This document shows, piece by piece, positions 10,967 to 22,744 of a stretch of 64,000 nt of DNA; position 1 is the stretch's first letter, and every line of letters starts with the position of its first letter. The stretch spans positions 62,001-126,000 of the forward strand of contig JALIZF010001420.1 of assembly GCA_029948255.1 (NCBI GenBank). Direction: 5' to 3'. The translations under genes and the position numbers were made by a program. The stretch is from Telmatactis stephensoni. Taxonomy: Eukaryota > Cnidaria > Anthozoa > Actiniaria > Isophelliidae. The notes below the pieces were generated by a model, which was not told the origin of the DNA, searched no databases, and worked only from the letters and a program-made list of their open reading frames with translations.

Positions 10967-13900
10967 TCAGGTACTGTCAGCGGTTTGAAAAATAGACACA
11001 AGGCGCTGACGAATTTTTGAAAATCTGCTTTTAAGAACTTCAGTAAAACGATCAGCTCGGAAGGCATACAGCAGGGGATTAAGAAACGAGTTTAAGCAAA
11101 CACTCAGACCTGGCAAACCGTGTGTTAGTTGTTCCATTTCACTGTCACTTAAAACACCATGACCAAAGGCTGCAACAAGACCAGCAACAACAAGTGGAAG
11201 AACAAAGAAAAACACGTTGGTGAACACCATGACGCCAACTCGCTTTGCAAGTTTCGATTCTCGTTTGATGCCAGCTGTCTGAGCTGTGCGTTTAGCACTG
11301 ATATAAATGTGTATGTACAAGATAGAGATTATGAGATAGCAAAGAAAAGCCAGCGATCCCACAACTATGGTAAATATGAATGCACGCATTTTATTGGCCG
11401 TGTTTCTGCTAAACCCAATGGGAACACATAGAAATGACACACTGTACAAATTATAATACAAAGCAAATCCAGTTAAGAAAAATGCAATCAACCAAGATAT
11501 CACTAGCAAAATGACAGCCATACGACGACTAATTCTCATATCTGGATTCATACTGAACACAATGACCAGATATCTTTCCACTGTTAGAAGCAACGAAGTG
11601 CTTACAACACTGGATTGACCCAACATCCACAAGAAACCGAACTTTTTACAATTCAACACAGCATTAGCATTAAGATATCTATACGGCACACTGTTCCAAT
11701 AAACACCAATAGCTACAATGTAAACGCTGATCAGAAAGTCACTGATGGCTAAATTACACACAAACAACATGGACACATTTTTACGAAGACCACGAGAAGA
11801 GAAAATGGTAACAAACACTACGAGGTTAAGAAGTGCTGTTACTACGGCTAATACAGAAATTGCAGTGACAAAAAACAAAGTTTCCTTCCAACAAGAGTTT
11901 GTTGTGTAAATATATATATAATACATATGTTGTTCCCGGATTTTGCATTGATAATCTGGTTCTTCATTTGGATATTCAGTATTAATGTTACAACTATAAC
12001 GAAAGTAAGTGTTGTTTAGCAGTCGAACAGTTGAAAGTAACTCATTAATCCGAAAATGAAAAATACGACAGCGGTATCCAATTTTAGCGAATGGGTCTGG
12101 AGACCACGTGACATTAGCTCGATAATATTTGCAGTCCTTACAAACCGATGACCAGGATAGCCCGGTAATGGTTCGAAGCATGCGCAGTTGGAGCATCTTC
12201 TTCTCTGGTTTCCAATGAAATACCCCTGTTGCATCAATTGTCAGAAGTGAAGGAAATAGATCAGGTGATACTCTGCCAATGAACGAGTGAAATGGATTTC
12301 CACTGATGTTCCTAAAATGAGAAACATTAAAAAGTTGATGCATTCTTTTAAGGTGGCTGAAGGCAAATTAAGAAATAGATTCCATTTTTCCGTGAGGCTG
12401 TACTCTAATAGATACACAGATGACGTCAAATTAAAAGTGGTGATAATAAAGGAGTACGCCACGAGATGAAGTCGAGTGGCGTGACAGTTGTTCTCGTCGC
12501 ATTTTGGTGTCTTGTGTACATCCACTAGAGTACAGACCCACAGAAAAATGGAATCTATTTGTTTTATATGATATTCATCGAAACATTTCAACCAATCAAA
12601 GTGTGCGTTAGATTATATTCAATGACGTCATTTATGCGTGTGTACTGCAATCACACACAGATCTCGACCAATTAGGCCGAGCGTAATTTAACAAATAGAT
12701 TCCATTTTTCCGTGCGTTTGTACTCTAATCGATGCACAGATGACGTCAAAATGTGGTGAGAGCAAAAACGTAAGCCACGAGACGAAGTCGAGTGGCGTGA
12801 CTGTTGTTTTCACCACATTTTGACTTCTTCTGTGCATCGATTAGAGTACAGACGCACGGAAAAATGGAATCTATCTGTTTTTTATAATATTTATCGAAAC
12901 ATTCCAACCAATCAGAGCGCGCGTAAGATTCAATGACGCCATCTATGTGTGTGTACTCTAATCACACATGGTTGTTCGACCAATCAGAGCGCGCGCAATA
13001 TGCCAATTATTATATAAATACCAATTGATAATTTTTCAGAGTGGCTGCACCGAGATAGCCAATTAACTCTTATTTAAGACCTTGGCCTTTGAAAATATTT
13101 ATATATCTTTCCACTTATTCGAGCTTCTGCTTTTACAAATTAAGAAATACATAAAACAAGATTCGTTCCAGCTAAATTTGTGTTGTACTTACAATTCTTT
13201 GAGATTATTCAGGCCATGAAATGCTTCGTATGACAAAACTGTAAAGTTGTTCAAGGCTAAAGATCTAAGTACAGAATACGGCTTTTTAGATAGTGTTTAT
13301 ATAGATTTGTGTGTATTCACTATCAAACTTTTTTTAACCACTGACATACCTTTTTAGTCGGGCTACCACAGGTAGCACGACTCTAGGATTACCTTTTTTC
13401 CTATCTATGTATCGTCAACGTCGAGGTATGCGAGGTATGAAATTACCCAGAGGCCCTTTCGGTATTAATAAGACCAAAACAAGGTGCTGTAACCAGAAGG
13501 TTACTCCGAGTCCGTCATATAATTTAACTTAGCGCTTGAAAGAAGACGGTGACAGTTTTCCTTGGTTTCCTTGGAACGCTAACTTTACTTATAGATAATG
13601 CACACGCCGTTCGCAGTAGACGTACTCTAAAATACAACAGTGAACACATTTGGGCCACGTTCGGCCACGTCGTTTCGCGAGCTCAAAGAACTCAATTGAA
13701 GCCGCGATTGAAAGAAGCCACTGCCTGAAACCTATCTGTGAGTGCCGATTGCTTACACATAGATACTACTAACTCCTGCATTGCCAGTTACTGTTCTCGT
13801 TCATTAGTTGGAGTGCAAAAATCTGAATTCAAGACAATGTTGACATACGCCATGTTGGATACCCCCCGGGGGGGGGACTCCGTTCGTAAATGGACGGGAA

Positions 13901-15060
13901 TGCTCGTCGTACCTTTTAGAGGTCAAAATCTGCAATCTGGTACCTTTTAGGGTGTCTCAGACTTAGGTGGACTACCAGAGACATAGCTGGTACCTTTTAG
14001 GGACTGTTTTGGGGTAAATAAACTACCTAAAATAAGCACGAAAGGGACGATTTCGATGATCTGAATTGAATCTTCAAAGCACATCGATAACAAATGTTTC
14101 ATTACTTTAATTCTCTATTATTGTTTTTGAATTGGTACCTTTTCGGGGTAGAAATGAATTGTTGCCACTCCCACTCAGGTACCTTTTAGGGGTCATTTTT
14201 AAAATTTCCGACGAGCATCCCCGTCCTCTTATATATAGGATAATATATATTAAATCCATTTGCATTAAGGGCTTTGATCGATAAATTAATACTTAATAAT
14301 ACAGAGGAAAGATAGAATATCGAACCACTCGGAACGCTAGCCGATACAAGTTTTTTTACGCTTTATACGTAGCCCGACTAAACGCCTATCTGGCGTCTAG
14401 TTCTCTTTGAATTATATGGTCAATCGCAAGAAGGTTGGTGGTTTTTGCTATGCTAGTAAGAGATGGCTTCCAATTTTTTTCTTCCAATTTCTTTTTTCTT
14501 TTTTTTAGGAATAACAACCATTTTTGAAGTTATCCCAGTATTATTTCTTCGACAGATATATGCCAAAAGCGCCAACCTTCGTTAGAATGACTCAATATGC
14601 GTACGTAAGCTTGATTTTAACTTTCATTTATTATCGCGTACATACAATATTTCAAGGTTGACAAGGCCAACAATTGCAAAATATCTTTTTGGTAGTTCGT
14701 GCAACTGATTTTGTACCAAATCTCTATAAGATAAAAATGGGAAACGTTACAGATTTTTCGAGGTATAATTTGTAAAAAGACATATTGTGAACCGCTTAAA
14801 TATTGCATCAAAGTTACTTACAGTCGAGTAACGTTGATTTTATCAACCACAAGACTTTCTAGCTGACATACATCGGTAATCGTACACGATACATGGTGTG
14901 GCGAAGACCTGTTCATCAAAGCACAATAACTAGTCTTTGGAACGAGACACTTGTTGGTTTGGTTCACGGCTGTCTTTTCTTCGGTACAAGATGCTTGGAG
15001 AAGAAAGACCAAAGCTGCCATTAAGACAATTAAGGATCGAAATGCACTGCATGAATTCAT
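10967..15060 (-). CDS. LRR-containing class A GPCR, copy R1 (LGR-like)
   Basis: Four coding exons with GT-AG borders: 15060-14822, 14723-14646, 13264-13193 and 12311-10967. They join in phase 2 throughout to 577 codons. Exon 1 has a signal peptide (Leu/Val/Ala-rich core to about residue 25) and a short cap with four Cys. Exons 2 and 3 are single LRRs (for example LALNNFTVLSYEAFHGL). Exon 4 holds one more LRR, a hinge with CKDC, and seven helices at about 275-300, 312-332, 355-379, 395-415, 440-464, 487-511 and 524-547. Class A marks are LAISD in TM2, ERY at 375-377, NPLLY at 541-545, and Cys 351 and 425 for the TM3-ECL2 bridge. ESKLAKRV before TM6 resembles LGR receptors. It is probably a cell-surface receptor for an unknown ligand. 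MHQLFNVSHFR, which precedes exon 4 in the same frame, is intron. There is no LDLa module and few LRRs. Confidence 0.88.
12376..12557. mobile_element. Palindromic intronic MITE carrying a CRE (R1, copy a)
   Basis: The ends TAGATTCCATTTTTCCGTG and the inverse complement lie about 180 bp apart, and the arms meet near a GCCACTCGACTTC/GAAGTCGAGTGGC centre. The left arm contains TGACGTCA, the palindromic cAMP-response element core. The same family sits in the same intron of every receptor copy. Confidence 0.75.
12696..12873. mobile_element. Palindromic intronic MITE carrying a CRE (R1, copy b)
   Basis: A second and better-preserved copy in the R1 intron 3. The arms are nearly perfect inverted repeats over most of the 178 bp and contain TGACGTCA. 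It is followed by a CCAATCAGAGCGCGCGTAA repeat that recurs after every copy of this MITE. Confidence 0.8.
13861..14227. mobile_element. MITE with repeated GGTACCTTTTAGGGGTC words
   Basis: It lies in intron 2 of R1. GGACGGGAATGCTCGTCG on the left pairs with CGACGAGCATCCCCGTCC on the right. The word GTACCTTTTAGGG or a variant occurs five times inside. It is non-coding, and the other receptor copies lack it. Confidence 0.6.
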
Positions 15061-15240
15061 TGTATGCTTGTGGACAGAGAAAGCGAAAGTCAGACCTGAC
15101 TAGTGACGTTCTTAGTTTAGCTTTTTAGCTACATTCTCGCAAAACTACTGGTAATTAATCTCAATATCTTCATCTTAATTGCACGGAATTCAAATGGTGA
15201 ATATCTGACAAGTATTGATGACTGAAGCAATTAGAGAGTC
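15061..15240 (-). promoter_or_regulatory. Conserved upstream region of R1, TATA-less variant
   Basis: The roughly 170 bp 5' of the start codon is conserved among all receptor copies. It contains AGCTAAACAGCTAAA-like words and a CTTTCGCTTTCTCTGT stretch next to the ATG. Where R2-R4 read ACTATAAACAGCC, R1 reads ACTAAGAACG, so the TATA-like box is missing. Confidence 0.5.
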
Positions 15241-16039
15241 ACCCCCAGCGCTTTTTCATTCATTATTGCAGCTGGGGAGGTGAAGGGGAGGGGAAGCAAA
15301 ATTTTCACATCACTCACTCCTTAATCCACTCACGCTTCTTACATGTCATCCAAACTCCCATACAAGATTTTCAAAAATACATACCAATATCCTCTGCAGA
15401 CTTTCTATTTGGCCTCTCCCCCTCTTCCCACCTTTCTCCCTTCCTCCGACACATAAAAATGAAGGTCCTCTTATCTCATTTTGTCATTATTTCATTTGTC
15501 AAAGCTCACTTTTCAAATTATTGAGGGGACCGAATGATAAGTTTCAATAGCTCCAGCAAACAGCCATCAGGCTAAAGAAGCAATGGTGCCAACTGATTAC
15601 TCGAGTTTCCTCAAAGTTACCCGAAAACAATGGTTTGACATTTAACTGTGAGTTCTTTCAAGCACCTACTTTACAAAACTGTACTACTTTGTTAGTTGAG
15701 ATGAAGCCATCATGTTATTTGTATAGATTGGTTAAGGAGATCATTTGGATGCTAAGCCCAAACCAATATCAGTGGATCGAATTGTGATTACTGAAGGGCG
15801 GATTATATACCACCAAACGGAAAGCTTTTATATCCGTATTATCAAATGGATGAAATTACAGAGAACGGGATTGAAATTGTGGATTGAGTAGTTTCTTCTT
15901 TAACTATGTCGAAATATCATCACATTTCAGCTCTTTCAGTGGCCGGTCACGTTTTGAGGACGGCCATGAATTTTCACCTTCTTATTTCGATACTAATTTC
16001 AAGAAGGTATTGCCGTGATTGACAGTATAAGGGATATAC

Positions 16040-16150
16040 TGGAAATCTGTAATACCCTATATAAAATGAGAATACTCCGACGAAGGTCCCAGCTCATATC
16101 GAAACGTTAGTAATAAGTATTCTCTTGTTTATACGGTGTACAGATTTCCA
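16040..16150. mobile_element. Short foldback element, TGGAAATCTGT ends
   Basis: TGGAAATCTGTAA and ACAGATTTCCA form inverted ends with a second pairing block GAGAATACT/AGTATTCTC inside. Paralogous copies lie at about 23520-23635, 33230-33344 and 51262-51379, upstream of R2, R3 and R5. The centre contains CCGACGAAGG and TCGAAACGT. Confidence 0.6.
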
Positions 16151-16935
16151 TTCATCCCTTATTGTAGTGGCTTCATACACCGACGCAACACAAACTTATT
16201 CACAGGCTCCTTTTATGATATATTTTATATCTTAGTCATTCAGTTTAAAATAAGTGTCAGTATAATATCAATTTCAAGCACTTCTGAAAAGCTGTCAAAG
16301 ACTGAATCCGCGAGCTTGGATCTTTATAGAATATTATCATGATTATTATCTTATTAATATGACAGGCCGTTCTGAAGTAAAAACAAAAGCAGAAAACCTG
16401 ACTGTTTGTTCGAACAGTCAGAACAGCCAGCACTTTTTATGTATTGTCACTTTTTCTTTTTACCTAGCGGTTATCCTAGAAAATGTCTCTAGAAGCCTAG
16501 AAACGAGCGGCAAATTATACGGCTGGGTTCCCGAGGATGTCCCTTGAACTGTTTTGTTTAAAAAGCTAAAAGTTGACATACTATGAGCGAAATATACAGT
16601 AAAAAGTAGAATGACCAGCAATTTAGATTTTCTAGGAGATCATTTGGATTGTTGTGCCAAGTCGGGGCGCAAGGCTGATATCAATTCACAAAAGGGACAC
16701 AGGACAAAACAGCAAGTGGACTCATGTGATCACTTGCAGGAAATCTTTGTTGTTGTTGTTGTTGGCCTATTTGATATATTTGAAGCTGGGACCTGTTTGG
16801 TATCGCAGAAATGGTTTGTGCACAGGTCGTAATTCTGTGTTTTTCTTTCAAAATCAGGGTACGTGGCAAAACATCGAAAACATTGGGCCTAGATCTGAAG
16901 CTTCATCACTGTTTAAGTTCTTGAATGACCAGCAA

Positions 16936-17415
16936 TAGACCAGTTCACGCTGTCGTCCGCCATTTGAATTGGGACAAACGCACCAAAATTATTAGAAATT
17001 CCCATCACTTTGACTTCTTTTAAATCCGCTCTAGTTTGATGAATTTTCAAACTTTAATCTGCAATAAACAGCAGGTATGACCACCAGTTGTGGGGCCAAA
17101 AATACGAGCAATGTGAGTGTCTTAACTATATTTTTGAGACAGCCGGTTTTTCACGAATGTTTCTTATAATTTCGAAAATTCGCTCGCCGAATGTTTTATT
17201 TGGAATTCAAAAATACTTTATTTTTCGAAAAATAGCTTCCCAATTTTCATCAAAGTATGAGTCCTAAAGAAGATTGATGTTACCTTTCCAAAAAATGCGA
17301 AATTTTGAAAATACATCGAACTAGAGCGGAGTTACAGGAAGTCAAAGTGATGGGAATTTCTAATAATTCTGGCGCGTTTGTCCCAAAATGGCGGACGGCA
17401 GCGTGAACAGGTCCA
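16936..17415. mobile_element. MITE with about 90-bp terminal inverted repeats
   Basis: The left end, CAGTTCACGCTGTCGTCCGCC and onward through CCCATCACTTTGACTTC to GCTCTAGTTTGATG, is matched in inverse by the right end up to CAGCGTGAACAGG. The paralogous region upstream of R5 (about 51770-51795) lacks it, giving an empty site. The target duplication is unclear. Confidence 0.75.
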
Positions 17416-17681
17416 TTTAGGTTGCCTGGGAGATCATTTGAATTATTATGTTAAGTCGTGCGCTGTTTCAGTTCTTAAGAAGAGGCCATGTAAAGTTTGA
17501 TAGATAGCCAAGACAACACAATACCCTGCGAGCGAAGAGCAGCTTACGACTGGGAGTGTTGAAATTACCAACTGATGTAAATGTATATGTATATGGATTG
17601 ATCCGCGGTAATGGAACTAGAAATATTGAAAGATCATCACGGATATGTAAGCAATTTAGGCAATTGCTTTAGAAAAGCCCG

Positions 17682-17724
<43 letters not shown>

Positions 17725-18188
17725 CTGATGTCTTCAGTTATGGTCATTTATTCTTAATCGTAACATCATTATTTAAGTTATTTACGCAATGTTTTAAATT
17801 CAAGAGACCAGTTCAGTTCCTAGCTAGTACAAACCAGTGTCGGCAGAAGCAGTCTTGGTTAGTTAAATAAATATTATAGTTTACATGGTGAAACTGATTT
17901 CTTATTCTTTACAATGTTCTATGTTACTGTACACGTTTAGCGACCAAGGCCCATGCAAACGAAATCAACATGCATGCAGCATTATTGCACTAGCACGATG
18001 CTGAGCCAACAGTTTGTCCAGGGAGAGAGTAACATGCTCGATCAACAATGTTGGACAATGTGAATAATATTTGCATTGGTTGCCGCCCATGCCAGAGGAA
18101 CGAAACGGACAATGTTAATAAAGTAATTCTGGTCCAACGAGGTGTACGAAAGTTAATTAGAATGTTAAACTAGCAAAGGAGTTATATT

Positions 18189-18340
18189 TTGCACTGACTG
18201 GTCACGTGACCCTATCTCCCCTAAATCAAGCAGCACCCTCGGCAAAATGAATACCAGAAATAGAAAGAGCACTCGATATTAGTGAAAGTATGGTGCTGCT
18301 CGATATAGGGGAGATAGGGTCACGTGACCTGTTAGTGCAA
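18189..18340. mobile_element. Foldback MITE with TTGCACTGACTGGTCACGTG ends
   Basis: The arms TTGCACTGACTGGTCACGTG...CTATCTCCCCT and the inverse AGGGGAGATAGGGTCACGTG...GTGCAA flank an unpaired centre of about 60 bp. It is non-coding. Confidence 0.7.
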
Positions 18341-18393
18341 GTATCCCATCGCCATTGGCTAGGAAATAAAAAATGCGAACTTTACTTATGCTT

Positions 18394-19138
18394 TAGCCTG
18401 CGTAGCTGGCGGTTTAAGGGGATTGGGGAGAGGGGAGGGGGACTGGGGAGAAGGGAGAGGGGAGGGGAGGGGAGGGGAGGAGGAGAGGAGAAACCGCCTG
18501 CCCGAAGACTATGTGTTTTCGAGATGTTCCCGGCCGCTGGAGGACGGAGCATTCTGATTGGTCGAGAATCGATACATCTGATTCTGATTGGTCGAAAATT
18601 GATTTATCTTATTATTAACGGACTACATGTTGACAGCAAGAAGACAGCAGCAAATCCCAGCCATGAGCAAAATTGCTACAAATATTAGAGAAATCGCATC
18701 TTCCTCATCAAAATACAAAGAATATATACATGGTAACTTTTCTTTGGTGTCTTTTGCATTGGCTATGATGTTTATGGTCATTTTCAATGGATTTCCTTGA
18801 TGGAGTCAGATAGCAGAGATCAAATTCCAACTTTACAAGCCGTTAAAACGAAATGAAATTTAATTCTAGATTTTTAGTCTTCAATTTATCCCCGAACTCA
18901 AATTGACAACATAAATATTCCATTGATAAGTGATTTTACAATAGGGCAATTTTTTAAAGAAAATTCGTCTTCTTGATCTAAATAAAGCGTCGAAGGTGAC
19001 CAAAGGTCACCTTATATGAGGTGTTATAACGGAAGAGGCGGATCTGAAAAATACTAGTCTTCGGGCAGGCGGTTTCTCCTCTCCCTTCTCCTTTCTTTCC
19101 CCCTTCCCTCCCCCTTAAACCACCAGCTACGCAGGCTA
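18394..19138. mobile_element. Non-autonomous Mutator-like element 1
   Basis: The ends TAGCCTGCGTAGCTGGCGGT and ACCACCAGCTACGCAGGCTA form long imperfect inverted repeats that continue through a GGGGA-rich tract to CCGCCTGCCCGAAGACTA. A perfect 9-bp target duplication CTTATGCTT lies at 18385-18393 and 19139-19147. A 9-bp duplication with long inverted ends is characteristic of Mutator-like transposons. No transposase frame is present. Confidence 0.85.
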
Positions 19139-19578
19139 CTTATGCTTATTGTCATACTCAGCTTGGACCATGCATTAAAACATAGTATAGTTATTATAGT
19201 ATAGTTGATAGTATCGTTAATAGTTCTACTAATCTTGCAGTACGTATTCATTCCTATTTTCCATTTCTAGGAGATTAAATTGTTCATAAGTTTGAATGGA
19301 ACTATATTTTTTCTTGTTAACCTTCAAAACTTCAATTGCTGATTTAGTTTTTATATTTAACGCCTGATTCACGAAAGAATCATTATAGCTCAAGACAAAG
19401 TAAATACTTTACCAAGCTTTACGGAAACAAATATTCTCTTATACAGACCTACATAAGGGGTTGTTTACAATGCAAACTCATTGCATGTGGAATTTCTGAA
19501 TACCATATAAAGACTGCCAAACAATGATCCTCTTTGTAGGTATATACCATTTCACCCTTTTCATTTGATCCCATAAGA

Positions 19579-22272
19579 TCAGGTAGAAGTCTCATGAAAG
19601 ATAGACATTACACATTGGCAAACGCTTGCAAATCTGCTTTTAAGAACTTCAGTAAAACGATTAGTTCGGAAGGCATACAGCAAGGGATTAAAAAGCGAGT
19701 TTAAACAGACACTTAGTCCTGGCAAACCAACCGTTAGGTGTTGAAAAGCCCTTTCACTTAAAACACTGTGACAAAAGACTGCAACAAGACCACTAACAAC
19801 AAGAGGAAGAACAAAGAAAAACACGTTGGTGAACACCATGAGTGCAACTCGCTTTGCAAGTTTCGATTCTTGTTTCAAGCCAGCTGTTTGAGCTGTGCGT
19901 GTAGAGTTGATGTAAATGTGGATGTACAACATAAAGATTATGAGATAGCAAAGAAATGCTAGCGATCCTACAATTATGGTAAATATGAATGCACTAATTT
20001 GAGTGGCTGTGTCTGTGCTAAACCCAATGGGAACACATAGAAATGACACACTGTACAAATTATGATACAAAGCAAATCCAGTCAAGAAAAATGCAATCAA
20101 CCAAGATATCACAAGCCAAATGACAGCCATGCGACGACTAATTCTCATATCTGGATTCATACTGAATACAATGACCAGATATCTTTCCACTGTTAGAAGT
20201 AAGGAAGTGCTTACAACACTGGATTGACCCATCATCCACAAGAAACCAAACCTTTTACAATTCAACACAGCGTTAGCATTAAGATATCTATACGGTGCAC
20301 TATTCCAATAAGCACCAATAGCTACAATGTAAACGCTGATCAGAAGGTCACTGATGGCTAAATTACACACAAACAACATCGACACATTTTTACGAAGACC
20401 GCGAGAAGATAAAATAGTTACAAACTCTACCAGGTTAAGAAGTGCTGTTACTACGGCTAACACAGATATTGCAGTGACAAAAAACAAAGTTTCCTTCCAA
20501 CAAGAGTTTGTTGTGTAAATATATATATAATACATATGTTGTTCCCGGATTTTGCATTGATAATCTGGTTCTTCATTTGGATATTCAGTATTAATGTTAC
20601 AACTATAACGAAAGTAAGTGTTGTTTAGCAGTCGAACAGTTGAAAGTAACTCATTAACCCGAAAATGAAAAAAGTGACAGCGGTATCGTCTAACGAATGG
20701 GTCTGGAGACCACGTGACATTAACTCGATAATATTTGCAGTCCTTACAAACCGCTGACCAAGATAGTCCGGTAATGTTTTGAAGCATGCGCAGTTGGAGC
20801 ATCTTCTTCTCTGGTTTCCAATGAAAAATTCCTGTGGCATCAATTGTCAGAAGTGAAGGAAATAGATCAGGTGATACTCTGCCAATGAACGAGTGAAATG
20901 GATTTCCACTGATGTTCCTAAAAAGAGAAACATGAATAACTTGATGCATTCTTTTAAGGTGGCTGAATACAAATTAAGAAATAGATTCCATTTTTCCGTG
21001 CGACTGTACTCTAATAGATGCACAGATGACGTCAAAATGTGGTGAAAATAAACAAGTACGCCAGGAGATGAAGTCGAGCGGCGTAACAGTTTTTCTCAAC
21101 TCATTTTGACGTCTTATGGGCATCTATTAGAGTACAGACCCACAGAAAAATGGAATCTACTTGTTTTATATAATATTCGTGGAATCATTTTAACCAATCA
21201 TCTATGCGTGTGTCCTGTAATCACACACGGATCTCGACCAATCAGAGCGCAAGTAATATATCAATTATAATTATATAATTTTTCAGAGTGCACCTAGAGA
21301 GCCAATTTTTAAATTGCTATAACTCTTATTTAAGACCTTTGAAAATATTTATAAATCATTTACTTATTGGAGCTTCTGCTTTTACAAATTAAGAAATATA
21401 ATACTTAGATTAAGATTCGTTACAGCTAAATTTGTGTTGTACTTACAATTCTTTGAGATTATTCAGGCCATGAAATGCTTCGTATGGCAAAAATGTAAAG
21501 TTGTTAAAAGCTAAAGATCTAAAGAGAGAATACAGCATTTTTTAGATAGAATAAAATTCTGTGATTTCGCTTCCAAGGTTTTTTTTGACGATTAGCATAT
21601 CATTTTCTCTTTGAATTATATAGTCAATCGCAAGGTTGGCAGTTTTTGCTATACTGATAAGGCAACAAAGAAATTGTGAGATAGCTTCCATTTTATTTGA
21701 TTTTTCTTGTTTTCAGGAAAGGAAAACAGCATTTTTGAGGTATAAACCAGCATTATTTCTTCGACAGATATATGGCAAAAAATCCCAGCCTTTGTTAGAA
21801 TGACTTAATATGCGTAAGCTTGATTTTAACTGTCATTTATTATGGCGTACTTACAATATTTCAAGCTTGACAAGGCCAACAATTGCAAAATATCTTTTTG
21901 GTAGTTCGTGCAACTGATTTTGTACCAAATCTCTATAAGATAAAAATGAGAAACGTTGCAGATTTTTCGAGGTTTTGAAAATGATATTGGGAACCTAATA
22001 CCAATGTTTCCATCCACCTTTACTTACAGTCGAGTAACGTTGGTTTTATCGACCACAAGACTTTCCAACTGACACACATCGGTAATCTTACACGATACAT
22101 GGTGTGGCGAAGACAGGTTCTTCAAAGCACAATTACAAGAACTAGTCTTTGGAACGAGACACTTGTTGGTTTGGTTCACGGCTGTCTTTTCTTCGGTATA
22201 AGGTGCTTGGAGAAGAAAGACCAAAGCTGCCAATAAGACAATTAAGGATCGAAATGCACTGCATGAATTCAT
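19579..22272 (-). CDS. LRR-containing class A GPCR, copy R2
   Basis: Exons 22272-22028, 21932-21855, 21518-21447 and 20917-19579 give 577 codons in frame with GT-AG borders. The architecture is as R1: signal peptide, Cys-rich cap, two LRR exons, and a large LRR-hinge-7TM exon with LAISD, ERY and NPLLY. Exon 1 is the longer 245-nt type with an extra Cys pair (SSCNCAL), shared with R4. The large exon belongs to the R1/R6 type (CWKETLFFVT). The C-terminal tail is the most divergent of the set (CQCVMSIFHETST in place of RQRLVSIFQTADST). It is likely functional, with an intact frame and a TATA-like box upstream. Confidence 0.87.
20982..21159. mobile_element. Palindromic intronic MITE (R2 copy)
   Basis: Same family as 12696-12873, in the equivalent intron. 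It retains TGACGTCA in the left arm. Its inner sequence AAATAAACAAGTACGCC is the empty-site version of the insertion seen in R4 at 41849-42075. Confidence 0.75.
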
Positions 22273-22327
22273 GGTCTACTTATCGACAGAGAAAGCGAAA
22301 GTCAGAACTGACTAGTGAGCGAGGCTG

Positions 22328-22333
22328 TTTATA
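22328..22333 (-). promoter_or_regulatory. TATA-like box of R2
   Basis: Minus-strand TATAAA (in AACTATAAACAGCC) lies 56 nt upstream of the R2 start codon. The same box is present upstream of R3 (32444-32449) and R4 (43383-43388) and absent upstream of R1 and R5. The close spacing implies a 5' leader of only about 25-30 nt if it is used. Confidence 0.5.
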
Positions 22334-22439
22334 GTTTAGCTGTTTAGCTAAATTCTCGACTGGTAATTCATTTCAATCTCTTCAACTTAATTGCATGAAA
22401 CTCAAATAGTGAATATTTAATTGACAAGAATTGATGCCT

Positions 22440-22744
22440 AAAGAAAAATCTTGCAATTCAAAGACATTGTTCTACTCAGATTGCCCTATTTATGTATGCT
22501 TTTGTCAAATAATAACTTGCCTTCGGCGTTCTTAAATCATTTCAATTTTTCTTCTGATATTCCTTCGCACAATACTCGTTACTCTAGCTGGCATAATTTC
22601 CATCTTCCACTTATTTCCAACAATTTTGGTAAATTTTCCGTAAAATTCACTGGTCCTAGTACTTGGAGTTCCATTGACGCTGTCACTAAAAAGAACAATT
22701 GTCTCGGAACTTGTTTCTTAAAACAATCAAGAAAAACATATTAG
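22440..22744 (+). pseudogene. LINE reverse-transcriptase C-terminal fragment
   Basis: An open frame of about 97 codons has the usual tail signature of LINE polyproteins (NTRYSSWHNFHLP, then NFGKFSVKFTGPSTW). It is 5'-truncated and lies upstream of R2. Near-identical or decayed copies at 43489-43803 (R4) and about 32560-32765 (R3) show that it was present before these units duplicated. Confidence 0.75.

Larger units (their letters stand above)
15241..19578. other. R1-R2 intergenic: repeats only
   Basis: No host gene was recognised. The first half (about 15240-16940) is paralogous to about 50465-51960 upstream of R5, including a (TTG)n run at 16747-16764. The rest holds the MITEs listed separately, a 41-bp A-run at 17682-17722 and one Mutator-like element. 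Confidence 0.6.

Noticed and set aside
11159..11431. Plus-strand frames opposite the receptor exons (also near 19768, 29893, 40903, 47354 and opposite exon 1)
   Set aside because: They mirror conserved minus-strand coding sequence, have no motifs of their own and appear in every copy for that reason.
12016..12591. Alternative minus-strand frames in and upstream of the large receptor exon
   Set aside because: Shifted frames through the hinge and intron; the spliced phase-2 frame gives the LRR and 7TM residues.
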